In this document: positions 42,591 through 49,528 of the stretch, piece by piece
Numbering within the stretch: position 1 is the stretch's first letter
Layout of the letters: every line of letters begins with the position of its first letter
Assembly (NCBI GenBank): GCA_964635995.1
Contig: CAZWRA010000003.1
Span: 1-49,528 of the forward strand
DNA from: JAGQLF01 sp964635995
GTDB lineage: Bacteria; Patescibacteriota; Dojkabacteria; J137
Length of the DNA: 49,528 bases
Direction: 5' to 3'
Notes under the pieces: model-generated
Database searches by the model: none
Seen by the model: the letters and a program-made list of their open reading frames with translations, nothing else
What the model was told of the DNA's origin: nothing
Translations under genes and position numbers: made by a program

Positions 42591-43385
42591 TCAAATTAAC
42601 CAAGCAAGAGAAGTTTTAGAAAGCACTCCTAAAATACTGTAAAGAACTTCAGTAAAAAGATAGTTTTTCCAACCATCAATCTTTTTAAATCCCATAAACA
42701 TATTTACAGCAAAAAGAACAAACCAGAAGAAATAAAGCAAAACAATTAAGTAAACTGGCTGAGGAATTGGATTCATTCCCTCTCCTATCGAATAGCCATT
42801 TGCTCCAAAAATAATATATGAAGCAATAATAATCCAAGGGATAAAGCCTGCTTTGATTGCGTAAACAAATGCAGTCCAATCAAAATTTTTCTTCTTTGAA
42901 TTATTGAGCTTTTCCATTAAAAGCCCGAACAGGTTCATAAATGCATTAATTGAGAAAATAGCAAAAAGCAAATGAATATCTCTAATTCCAACTAATATAC
43001 TTAAAACAACAATAATTGCTGATGAGCTGAATGCATATTCAATCCATCTCACATAACCTAAGTCTTTCTTTAAATTTTCGTTATACCACTCGCTAATACC
43101 AGGAGCTGCTAAAAGAAAGTGAGAAAGAGCTGCAATAAATAAAAACATAGCAACCATAGCTCCTAAGTTAATACTTGCAACAGTATTAGTTACATTCATA
43201 TATGTGAATGTTTCAGACAAACCATTATATTCTGAGTTTAGAAAATTTGAGATTAAATTAACCGTATAATTATTAGTTAACGAGAATAAAAGAAGAGCCT
43301 GTACTAAATAAAAGCAGCCTAAAACTAAATTAAATATCTTTAAGTTTTCAAACTTATTTTTACTTTTAGTTAAAGCTTCTATCAT
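42591..43385 (-). CDS. heliorhodopsin
   Basis: 264 residues, seven membrane helices. TM3 has RWIEYAFSSSAIIVVL, matching the heliorhodopsin signature RWxEYSxSSS with the counterion Glu (Glu116). TM7 has LYSILGVLSKTSLAWLI, matching the family's retinal-lysine helix (Lys257). His89 (ALSHFLL) matches the conserved His; the other one recalled from the type protein is Tyr26 here. WKNYLFTE before TM7 is also typical. Heliorhodopsins bind retinal with inverted topology and are not known pumps. -10-like TATATT (43392-43397) lies 6 nt before ATG, suggesting a leaderless transcript. Alternatives such as type 1 rhodopsin do not fit. Confidence 0.93.
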   Translation of the reverse strand: MIEALTKSKNKFENLKIFNLVLGCFYLVQALLLFSLTNNYTVNLISNFLNSEYNGLSETFTYMNVTNTVASINLGAMVAMFLFIAALSHFLLAAPGISEWYNENLKKDLGYVRWIEYAFSSSAIIVVLSILVGIRDIHLLFAIFSINAFMNLFGLLMEKLNNSKKKNFDWTAFVYAIKAGFIPWIIIASYIIFGANGYSIGEGMNPIPQPVYLIVLLYFFWFVLFAVNMFMGFKKIDGWKNYLFTEVLYSILGVLSKTSLAWLI

Positions 43386-43487
43386 TTAAATAATATACCT
43401 AGATTCATAATAGAGAATATTTAAGTCCGTGTCTATTTTCTTAAAGAAAAAGCTCTTAAATGCTTTATAAATCTAGCCATCTATTGG

Positions 43488-43493
43488 TATAAT
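43488..43493 (+). promoter_or_regulatory. extended -10 promoter of tRNA-Asn
   Basis: TGGTATAAT (TATAAT at 43488-43493), 19 nt upstream of the mature tRNA 5' end; no good -35. Confidence 0.6.
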
Positions 43494-43512
43494 TCTTCCA
43501 GCACTTTCGCAA

Positions 43513-43587
43513 TCCGCGTTAGCTCAATGGTAGAGCATCCGGCTGTTAACCGGCAGGTTGCTGGTTCGAGTCCAGCACGCGGAGCCA
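43513..43587 (+). tRNA. tRNA-Asn(GUU)
   Basis: 75 nt with CCA encoded. Acceptor TCCGCGT/ACGCGGA, discriminator G, D-arm GCTCAATGGTAGAGC, anticodon stem CCGGC/ACCGG region with loop CTGTTAA (GUU), and T-arm GCTGG TTCGAGT CCAGC. All standard for tRNA-Asn. Confidence 0.96.
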
Positions 43588-43674
43588 TGAATTTAGTAAG
43601 ATAGTATATGCTCCCATTTTCTGTTCACATCTACTCTGCTCAGCAGTTAATATCTCACATTTAGAAAACAAAAT

Positions 43675-44418
43675 ATGTCACAAGATATTCCTGATGATTC
43701 ATTCGATATGCCTGATTTTGGTCAAGAAAATTTTACTTTTGCAGATTATGAATTTAGATCTACAACTACGGGTATTGAGAGAATAAATAGTACTGATATC
43801 GATAGAGATAACCCTTTTGGAGGTGTAAGAACATATCGATCAAGTGTTCATACAGAATGTGTTGAATTAAAACCAAATGGCAGGAGAAGGCAATCTACAT
43901 GGGAAAGAGCTGATGATGTAGCTAATGTAACAGTAGATTTTGATAGAATTTCAATAATCTTCACAGATGAAACAGAAGAAAAACCAGAAGATATGCCTTT
44001 ACATCAAGAATTTAGAGAAATGCTTGGGTTTAGAAGACATTCCAGAAACATTGGTCATGTTGTTGCTACGCATTTATTATTTGATTCCACAAAAAGAACT
44101 GTTACTATCGATCAAAATGGCCAAAGACAAGCTGAAATAAAATTTCCTGCACCAACAGAATACAACATGGATAATAAAACACCAGGACAGTTGTATTTTG
44201 AAATGAAAATTGAAAATATTGGCTATCGAGTTATTTATACTAGGAATGATTTGGGCCAATACGAATTTAAGCTGGTAGTAGAAGACGAGATTGAGTTAAA
44301 ACAAATACCAAATCCTCATAAAATATCAATATTTTATGGGGCTATGTTTATGCTTTCAAGAACAGCTGATTTTTATCTTGAACATGTAGCAAGAAAAATA
44401 ATGTCTTCTAAACAATAG
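43675..44418 (+). CDS. unrecognised soluble protein
   Basis: 247 residues with an acidic, aromatic N-terminus (about 1-35) and an alternating beta-type middle with many charged residues. The C-terminal helix (YGAMFMLSRTADFYLEHVARKIM) could be amphipathic. No signal peptide, membrane segment or motif that I recognise. It lies just after tRNA-Asn and before the NYN gene, 24 bp apart. Function unknown. Confidence 0.55.
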   Translation: MSQDIPDDSFDMPDFGQENFTFADYEFRSTTTGIERINSTDIDRDNPFGGVRTYRSSVHTECVELKPNGRRRQSTWERADDVANVTVDFDRISIIFTDETEEKPEDMPLHQEFREMLGFRRHSRNIGHVVATHLLFDSTKRTVTIDQNGQRQAEIKFPAPTEYNMDNKTPGQLYFEMKIENIGYRVIYTRNDLGQYEFKLVVEDEIELKQIPNPHKISIFYGAMFMLSRTADFYLEHVARKIMSSKQ

Positions 44419-44442
44419 GTTTTTGTCGTGCTAAACTAACTT

Positions 44443-44961
44443 ATGATAGTAAGAAACCCAAACCAAAGAGTTGCAGTACTTGTCGATGTTCAAAACCTCT
44501 ACTACTCTGCGAAAAATCTTTACAATGCAAAAGTAAATTTTAAGGGACTTTTAGATTTTTGCGTAAAAGATAGAATTCTAACAAGAGCAATTGCTTATGT
44601 TATTGACGCTGATCCTGAAGGGAAAGAAAATGAATTCTTTGATGCTGTTAACTCTGCTGGATTTGAAACAAAAGAAAAACCACTTCAAACTTTTGTTGGA
44701 GGTGCGAAAAAAGGAGATTGGGATGTTGGGATTGCAATGGATGCAGTTAGACTAGCCCCTAAAGTTGGCTCAATAATACTCTGCTCTGGTGACGGCGACT
44801 TTAATCCGGTTGTTAATTATCTTCAACAGTCAGGTTGTCTTATCGAAGTTGTTGCCTTTGAAAAAACTGCGAACAATGCTTTAATGGAAGCTGCGGATGA
44901 TTTTCTAGCAATTGACGAAAACAAAGCAAAGCTTCTTTTTAGAGCTAAGCCTAGAAAATAA
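44443..44961 (+). CDS. NYN-domain (LabA/DUF88-like) putative RNase
   Basis: 172 residues, covering almost the entire PIN-like NYN fold. VAVLVDVQNLYYSAK holds the first acidic residue (Asp15) and Asn18; KKGDWDVGIAMDAVRL supplies the middle Asp residues; and IILCSGDGDFNPVVNYL gives the last ones. These four Asp form the metal site of NYN RNases. It likely cleaves or processes RNA. Extended -10 TGCTAAACT (TAAACT 44432-44437) is 5 nt before the ATG, so the mRNA looks leaderless. Confidence 0.88.
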   Translation: MIVRNPNQRVAVLVDVQNLYYSAKNLYNAKVNFKGLLDFCVKDRILTRAIAYVIDADPEGKENEFFDAVNSAGFETKEKPLQTFVGGAKKGDWDVGIAMDAVRLAPKVGSIILCSGDGDFNPVVNYLQQSGCLIEVVAFEKTANNALMEAADDFLAIDENKAKLLFRAKPRK

Positions 44962-44967
44962 TTCCAA

Positions 44968-44996
44968 TTGAATTTCATTGAGTCTAAAGATATATT
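44968..44996 (+). promoter_or_regulatory. promoter of the 346-residue gene (leaderless)
   Basis: TTGAAT (44968-44973), 17-nt spacer, TATATT (44991-44996), then 5 nt to the ATG at 45002. Transcription would begin at the start codon. Confidence 0.7.
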
Positions 44997-45001
44997 AATG
45001 T

Positions 45002-46042
45002 ATGTCTGAAGAAGTAAGTCCAAGAGTTGCACAAACAAACGAATCCTCACTTGTTCCGGAGCAAAGACCCGATTTAAAATCAGCTAAAATCAGTAGATCT
45101 GTAGAATTAAGGGGAACTCCAGAATGGTTATACCCTACTGATGAAGATTTAGAATATTATACAGATGATGAAATTGAGTTATTAAAAGAGTACCGTAGCT
45201 TACTTGATAACGCAATAATCGAAGAAAGAGAAGTTTTGAATAGAGCTATGGAAGATGCTTTCGAAACTTCCAGACGAATTCGAGATCCTCTTGGGCGTTT
45301 AGTGTTTGCTTTAGGATACGGACATATTGAGACTGATGACGTTAAACGAAAAGAGTTCCTAGAATCTCTTGTTTTTAATGTATCTAATTACTATAGAGAT
45401 GAAAATGGTATGTTCCCTTCTGCAGATAAATTCTTTCCTACTGTTCAAGTCGATTTCTTAAATCAAAGCCTAAACATTATTGAAGAACTTAGACAGGAAG
45501 ATAGTGATCCCAAAATATGGGAAGGTCTTTTATTTGATATGTTGATGAAACACTGGGTTTATTACTCACATTACGAATTTTTAAATAAAAGATCAGGAGT
45601 ACCTATTCATCCATTTGATCATATCTTGACTCTTGAATCTAATGATATGAATGAAAGAAATAATTTTTTAAGGGAAATGGCTAAAAAATCTAATAGACTA
45701 AATATGTCTGCATTTGAAAACTGGGGTAGCTTCTTCGATACTTTCCGTGAAATTCTAAATTCTCAAAAGGAATTCGCATCAATAGTATCTTATATAAGAT
45801 CAAAAGACTCACAGTATGTAAGATTAACTGGTGGATTTGGAGAAATATCAAATAGTACACCTATAAGAATAGCCAATAACAGAGGTTCAAAGGCAATATA
45901 CATTAATCGAGACCTTTATGAACCAGGTTTAACTGATATTAAAGATGTATGCTTAGTTTTAGAGAAAAAAAAAGATAGGAATGGTAGAATATACCTATCA
46001 ATTGTTACCAGTTACCCAGTAACTTTTAAAAAAGGAAGTTAG
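45002..46042 (+). CDS. unrecognised protein
   Basis: 346 residues, soluble, mostly helical with a charged N-terminus (EEVSPRVAQTNE) and a DEDLEYYTDDEIELLKEYRSLL segment. Glu/Asp-rich with scattered Trp. The C-terminal third has beta character (IRIANNRGSKAIYINRDLYEPG; LVLEKKKDRNGRIYLSIVTSYPV). No catalytic motif known to me. It is followed by a 132-residue gene 7 bp downstream, so they form a pair. Function unknown. Confidence 0.6.
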   Translation: MSEEVSPRVAQTNESSLVPEQRPDLKSAKISRSVELRGTPEWLYPTDEDLEYYTDDEIELLKEYRSLLDNAIIEEREVLNRAMEDAFETSRRIRDPLGRLVFALGYGHIETDDVKRKEFLESLVFNVSNYYRDENGMFPSADKFFPTVQVDFLNQSLNIIEELRQEDSDPKIWEGLLFDMLMKHWVYYSHYEFLNKRSGVPIHPFDHILTLESNDMNERNNFLREMAKKSNRLNMSAFENWGSFFDTFREILNSQKEFASIVSYIRSKDSQYVRLTGGFGEISNSTPIRIANNRGSKAIYINRDLYEPGLTDIKDVCLVLEKKKDRNGRIYLSIVTSYPVTFKKGS

Positions 46043-46049
46043 TAATTAT

Positions 46050-46448
46050 ATGAGCGAACAACAAACACAAGAAATTTCTTCAGGGGTGAGGGAACTTATA
46101 AATCCATTATATACAGCTCCCACTTATACTGACGCAGTAAGTACTGCTGGTGGAAAAATCTTATCGATGGAAAAAACTGATGCTTTGAAAATCCAAATTG
46201 ATCTTACTCAATTAGCTAGTCTTAACGAAGAAGATTTACATAATGTATGGACTGGTACTTTCGGAGATTCTTTATTATACAATTTGTCTATACCACCTCA
46301 AATAGCAGAAGCTTATCGAATGGCTGTAGAGTCTGAAGATATAGGTGATAAATTGTCAAATATTAGTTTAGTAAGGTTAACATTGACTCAATTTACTAAG
46401 GATCTTTTGCTTTTTTTTAGTAAGTTTGAAGTTCGGCACGAACCATAG
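46050..46448 (+). CDS. unrecognised small protein, paired with the preceding gene
   Basis: 132 residues. Small, acidic, without membrane segments. It starts 7 bp after the stop of the 346-residue gene, so the pair is translated from one message. Possibly a partner protein of the larger one. No family recognised. Confidence 0.55.
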   Translation: MSEQQTQEISSGVRELINPLYTAPTYTDAVSTAGGKILSMEKTDALKIQIDLTQLASLNEEDLHNVWTGTFGDSLLYNLSIPPQIAEAYRMAVESEDIGDKLSNISLVRLTLTQFTKDLLLFFSKFEVRHEP

Positions 46449-46502
46449 AAGATATGCATTTATTGTACATGCTATTATCTTTCATAAGTTAAAACTAAAC
46501 TT

Positions 46503-47240
46503 ATGAGTAACTATGATTTAAATACCCCTTTCCCTGATGGTCCAGACTTAGAAACTTACGATGAAAATGCTCTTAGAGAAGGGTTAGGCATTCTTTTACA
46601 ATCTGAAATTGAGCTTACTTTTATTAGGCATGGAGAAAGTGAGGCAAATAAAAATAAATCCCTTAACACATTAGATGAAGATCTTACTGAAAAAGGGATA
46701 ACGCAAGCTGAAGCATTAGCTCGTTCGTTGAGAGATGCTCGCGATCCAGGTTTTGATCATATTTTTTGTTCTCCTCTACTTCGAGCCTCAAGAACTGCCA
46801 GAATAATCTCAAATATAACTGGTCATGGCGATTTAGTTGTAATTGATCATTTACAAGAAAGAAAGTTCTCTGGAATAGCTGGAAAGTTATATAGTGAGAT
46901 TACTGATCTTGCAAATGAAATAGGTACAAATAACCTACTTCAAATCGGAGAAGCAAATTACATTCTAACTGGCTACGGCATAGAAACTTTTCCTGAATTA
47001 AAATTTAGGGCTGGAGCTGTTTTAGCTCACTTTGGTCATAATTTAGAAAGAGTAAAAGGAGAAAGAGGAAGGATTATGATTGTATCTCATGGAGATATGA
47101 GTCAGATGTTAATTGCGAATGTATTAGGGTTAGAAGGTTTCGAAGATTCAATTCGAAATTACAAAATGCCTAATGCTGGAGGTTATGTTTATAAAGACGG
47201 ATTATTAGTACCGATCTTAAATCCTCTTAATGAAGGTTAA
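46503..47240 (+). CDS. histidine phosphatase (phosphoglycerate mutase-like)
   Basis: 245 residues. Catalytic motif TFIRHGESEAN (Arg42, His43, Glu45), the LTEKGITQAEALARSL helix, SPLLRASRTARII, LQERKFSGIAG and the second His in IVSHGDMSQML (His196). It is the branch-1 histidine phosphatase family: a phosphatase or PGM-type mutase whose substrate cannot be told. An N-terminal extension of about 35 residues precedes the core. The 3' end overlaps the convergent lycopene-cyclase-like gene by 4 bp. Confidence 0.88.
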   Translation: MSNYDLNTPFPDGPDLETYDENALREGLGILLQSEIELTFIRHGESEANKNKSLNTLDEDLTEKGITQAEALARSLRDARDPGFDHIFCSPLLRASRTARIISNITGHGDLVVIDHLQERKFSGIAGKLYSEITDLANEIGTNNLLQIGEANYILTGYGIETFPELKFRAGAVLAHFGHNLERVKGERGRIMIVSHGDMSQMLIANVLGLEGFEDSIRNYKMPNAGGYVYKDGLLVPILNPLNEG

Positions 47241-48796
47241 TCTTCTTTTAATCTTTCATTGAATACAAACTGATAAAGACCTGCTAATACGAAGCCAAAA
47301 GCGAAATACCAAATTAAATCTTCAATAGGTATGCCTAAATAAAAGATATTTGTTAAGTTCTCATGAAACCAAGTTATCTCAATCCACCCAGGAGAAATAA
47401 TATTAATTAGAAAATAAACAGGTATTGAAATAACTACAGCTAAGATACCTGTACTGAACATATCTTTTTTAATATCAGGTCTTTGCCAAATCATATACCC
47501 ACCTACAATTAAAAAACTAATAATATTGCTTAAGTAACTTTTAATTTCTAATACTTCATATAAAACAAACATACAAAGCGCTATTAGCCCTAAAAACTCA
47601 ACAACTTTTTGAATTACAACCTTAACTGTATATTTCTTAAATCTAGAATCAAACTTTTTATTAAAAAGCATATCATATCCGAAAAGAGCTAAACCACCTG
47701 TTGAAAAACTAAGAAGAACATCTTCAATTCCAACCCTAGTGTTTGTAATAGTTTGTGGAGCCCACCAATCAGCTGTGTACCAGTAGTATTGAGCTACAAC
47801 TCCTAAAACAATACAGTAAGTACTCATCCAAAGTAATTTCTCTCTGTATTCTTTATGAAGAATAAACGCAATTAGCCAAATTACACATGCAGCTAATACA
47901 CCAACTAAATAAGTATATTGAAAAGGTATCAGAACTTTCTCAGAGTATGAAGTTATAAAATAAGAATTAATTTCGTTGAGAATAAAAGCTATTGTTATAA
48001 AATAAAATCCAGCTAGGGAGAAAGGTATTATAGATAAACTTGTTATATGACCATGATCTTTTGCATTGTAAACATATACCCAAAGCCTTTTTGAGATAAA
48101 ATGCACACACATTTTGCCAAACTTATACTCTGCAACCCACGCAATTACTCCAAATAAAATAGCAACTACAATAAATAATGAGTTTCTAAATAAGACTGAA
48201 GTAATTAAAATTGCTAGAATAAATCCTGCAAAAGCTAAACTATAACTTTTCAAATCAACTCTTTCAAATTCTAAATTCTTCTTATTCTTAACAGTAAATC
48301 TATTAATTACTATTGAAAGCAGAAGAATTAACCCAGCTAAAATAAAGACCAGCCAGAAAATAACTAACTCTTGAAAAGTAGGAAAAAAATTAAAGAATTC
48401 CGAAATCCCAATATAAATAAGTCCTCCGACACCCCATGGAATAAAGTTCAAACTACTTGTATAGCTTTTTAAAAGCGTATCTACTCTATAAATCCAAAAT
48501 CTTTTATCAAAAAATGTATCCAATAAAAATGATAAAAGTGTTTCTCCTATAACCCCGGTAATTGCAAAACAAAGAAAATAAATTGTATATTTGTCTTCTC
48601 CAGTTATTAATGGCCAGATTAATACAGGAATAACAAAAGCAGACATCATTAGGTAATAAGAATAATGTGAGAACTTAAAACTACTAAATTTAGGAGGAAG
48701 GGTTTTAATACCTCGATTAATATTAATTAAGATTAATAAGAATAATCGTAAAACTATAATTGAAATTGCATAGTAAATGAAAAATATATTAATCAT
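47237..48796 (-). CDS. lycopene-cyclase-domain multipass membrane protein
   Basis: 519 residues, about 14 membrane helices, with internal repeats. Two C-terminal lycopene cyclase (CrtYc/d, CarR-like) modules are seen: one with WYTADWWAP...RVGIEDVLLSF (Glu358-Asp359), one with WIEITWFHE...YLGIPIEDLIWYF (Glu492-Asp493), matching the family P-x-E-E/D signature. The N-terminal half has two related modules with GE/AEY plus FxKRxW(I/V)Y and TSLxxIP (about 79-130 and 215-266). CrtY-cd type cyclases make beta-carotene, the retinal precursor. Whether this one is catalytic is unproven. The start overlaps the upstream gene by 8 bp. Confidence 0.75.
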   Translation of the reverse strand: MINIFFIYYAISIIVLRLFLLILININRGIKTLPPKFSSFKFSHYSYYLMMSAFVIPVLIWPLITGEDKYTIYFLCFAITGVIGETLLSFLLDTFFDKRFWIYRVDTLLKSYTSSLNFIPWGVGGLIYIGISEFFNFFPTFQELVIFWLVFILAGLILLLSIVINRFTVKNKKNLEFERVDLKSYSLAFAGFILAILITSVLFRNSLFIVVAILFGVIAWVAEYKFGKMCVHFISKRLWVYVYNAKDHGHITSLSIIPFSLAGFYFITIAFILNEINSYFITSYSEKVLIPFQYTYLVGVLAACVIWLIAFILHKEYREKLLWMSTYCIVLGVVAQYYWYTADWWAPQTITNTRVGIEDVLLSFSTGGLALFGYDMLFNKKFDSRFKKYTVKVVIQKVVEFLGLIALCMFVLYEVLEIKSYLSNIISFLIVGGYMIWQRPDIKKDMFSTGILAVVISIPVYFLINIISPGWIEITWFHENLTNIFYLGIPIEDLIWYFAFGFVLAGLYQFVFNERLKED

Positions 48797-49436
48797 TTTT
48801 GAATCTTAAACTCATATAACTAATTAATATACCAGTTACAATCGCCATTGCGCACATTGTTGAAGCCAATAATCCAAAGCTAATTTTAAATAGTAAGACT
48901 AGAATTACTGAAGTCGGGAAAAATGCTAGATAGGCTATTAATAAAATAAACATGTATTTTCTCTGCTCTTTATCGTGAGAATGATAAATATAGTAAATTA
49001 AAAATCCAATTCCTAAGATAAGAGAAATAAAATAATAAGCTAGCCAAATATAGTAAAACAATGAATCATTATCAGCAAAAAACACTTTAAGAATACAATT
49101 GACTGTTTCAATAAAGTTTACTGGCGCTGGTATAGCTACAAATAAGGTTGCAAGAAAAACTGAAACCATAAAGAATAGTTCTGATTTTAAATCTTTCTTT
49201 GTAAGCTTTTCGATAAAATAAATTCCAAATGCTGGAAGAAGTGTTGTCGAAAAATATGCAAACTTAAGCCCAAACATATCCTGTTCAGTCAAAAGAATTA
49301 TTGCCTCGCCTATTTGGTAAGACCCTAGGAAAAATAGAAAAAGTAAAATCATCTTTCTCTCAAATTTCCCGTACTTTAAAACTCCTAAAGCAAGAAGGTA
49401 TTCAATTATTCCAAAAATCAATGGTCTGTAAATCAT
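48789..49436 (-). CDS. seven-TM membrane protein
   Basis: 215 residues, about seven hydrophobic helices, few charges outside the loops (GSYQIGEAIILL in the second helix region). It resembles the N-terminal 7TM sensor module of some histidine kinases, but stands alone here without a kinase domain. It is translationally coupled to the lycopene-cyclase-like gene (8-bp overlap) and starts 3 bp after the stop of the truncated upstream gene. Function unknown; possibly part of the carotenoid unit. Confidence 0.65.
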   Translation of the reverse strand: MIYRPLIFGIIEYLLALGVLKYGKFERKMILLFLFFLGSYQIGEAIILLTEQDMFGLKFAYFSTTLLPAFGIYFIEKLTKKDLKSELFFMVSVFLATLFVAIPAPVNFIETVNCILKVFFADNDSLFYYIWLAYYFISLILGIGFLIYYIYHSHDKEQRKYMFILLIAYLAFFPTSVILVLLFKISFGLLASTMCAMAIVTGILISYMSLRFKND

Positions 49437-49439
49437 AGA

Positions 49440-49528
49440 CTATTCTACTCTTTTATTTAAGACTTGAATGTAGACTAAAGGAAGATAATCCCCACTTTTG
49501 CGGTCGAAATTGCTTGCAATGTTTGTGG
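49440..49528 (-). CDS. C-terminal end of a gene cut by the window edge
   Basis: 29 codons of an open frame ending in TAG at 49440-49442: TNIASNFDRKSGDY then LPLVYIQVLNKRVE. The composition looks protein-like and the 3-bp gap to the next gene suggests an operon. Too short to identify. Confidence 0.5.
   Translation of the reverse strand, partial: TNIASNFDRKSGDYLPLVYIQVLNKRVE

Overview
The window is AT-rich, uses TGA as a stop, and carries a gene set typical of a Patescibacteria (Candidate Phyla Radiation, CPR) chromosome. The signs are small streamlined genes, tRNAs of which some lack an encoded CCA, a cluster of two-helix type IV secretion-like pilins, a baseplate-J/FtsA-like pair, many short membrane proteins of unknown function, and almost no biosynthetic genes. 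I cannot fix the phylum from sequence alone; lineages that keep GroEL/GroES (for example Dojkabacteria/WS6) would fit.

Layout. 1-953 is the 5' part of a 16S rRNA gene (minus strand), with a strong promoter near 1226-1254. 1431-4964 (minus) is polA followed by three small ORFs, one of them a winged-helix ORF without a normal start. 5236-6354 is a YibE/F gene split by an in-frame TAA. 6487-8832 is ftsH. 8926-9178 holds elongator and initiator tRNA-Met genes, followed by an FtsB/DivIC-like gene and a divergent degenerate tyrosine recombinase. 10446-11050 has a compact pyroglutamyl-peptidase-like gene and a tRNA-Ile(UAU). 11098-26974 is a long minus-strand surface and secretion block: a membrane-anchored Clp ATPase, six pilin-like proteins, coiled-coil, SpoIID-like, PH-domain and PP2C-like proteins, smpB and a TraG/VirD4-like ATPase. 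26975-27434 is a mosaic of inverted repeats. 27435-33478 (minus) holds an unknown gene, groL and groS (with a CIRCE-like operator), a baseplate-J-like protein and an FtsA/PilM-like ATPase. 33654-34658 has a nucleoside-deoxyribosyltransferase-like gene and a dead four-helix-bundle gene. 34666-37421 (minus) has a protease-less Lon-type ATPase, bL25 and YidC. 37696-38132 is tmRNA (ssrA). Then come a decayed patatin gene, a frameshifted comF, and an amidase-ruvX-mltG operon. 42591-43385 (minus) is a heliorhodopsin. 43513-47240 (plus) has tRNA-Asn, three unrecognised proteins, a NYN-domain protein and a histidine phosphatase. 47237-49528 (minus) is an operon with a lycopene-cyclase-domain membrane protein, a 7-TM protein and a truncated gene.

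How it works together. The SmpB/tmRNA pair, FtsH, the Clp-like ATPase and GroEL/ES form a protein-quality set. The pilin/ATPase block probably builds a cell-surface appendage or DNA-uptake/secretion system, with PP2C-like, PH-domain and SpoIID-like proteins at the envelope. The most striking content is light-related: a heliorhodopsin keeping its retinal lysine and Glu counterion, and 4 kb away a duplicated lycopene-cyclase-like membrane protein. Other notable signals are a tmRNA that appears to have lost both halves of its elbow contact, paired substitutions in the 16S 530 loop, tRNA-Ile(UAU), and 18-20 bp palindromic micro-insertions whose empty sites are visible in the same window. Promoters sit on top of several start codons (leaderless mRNAs), and an unusual number of genes are interrupted by stops or frameshifts.
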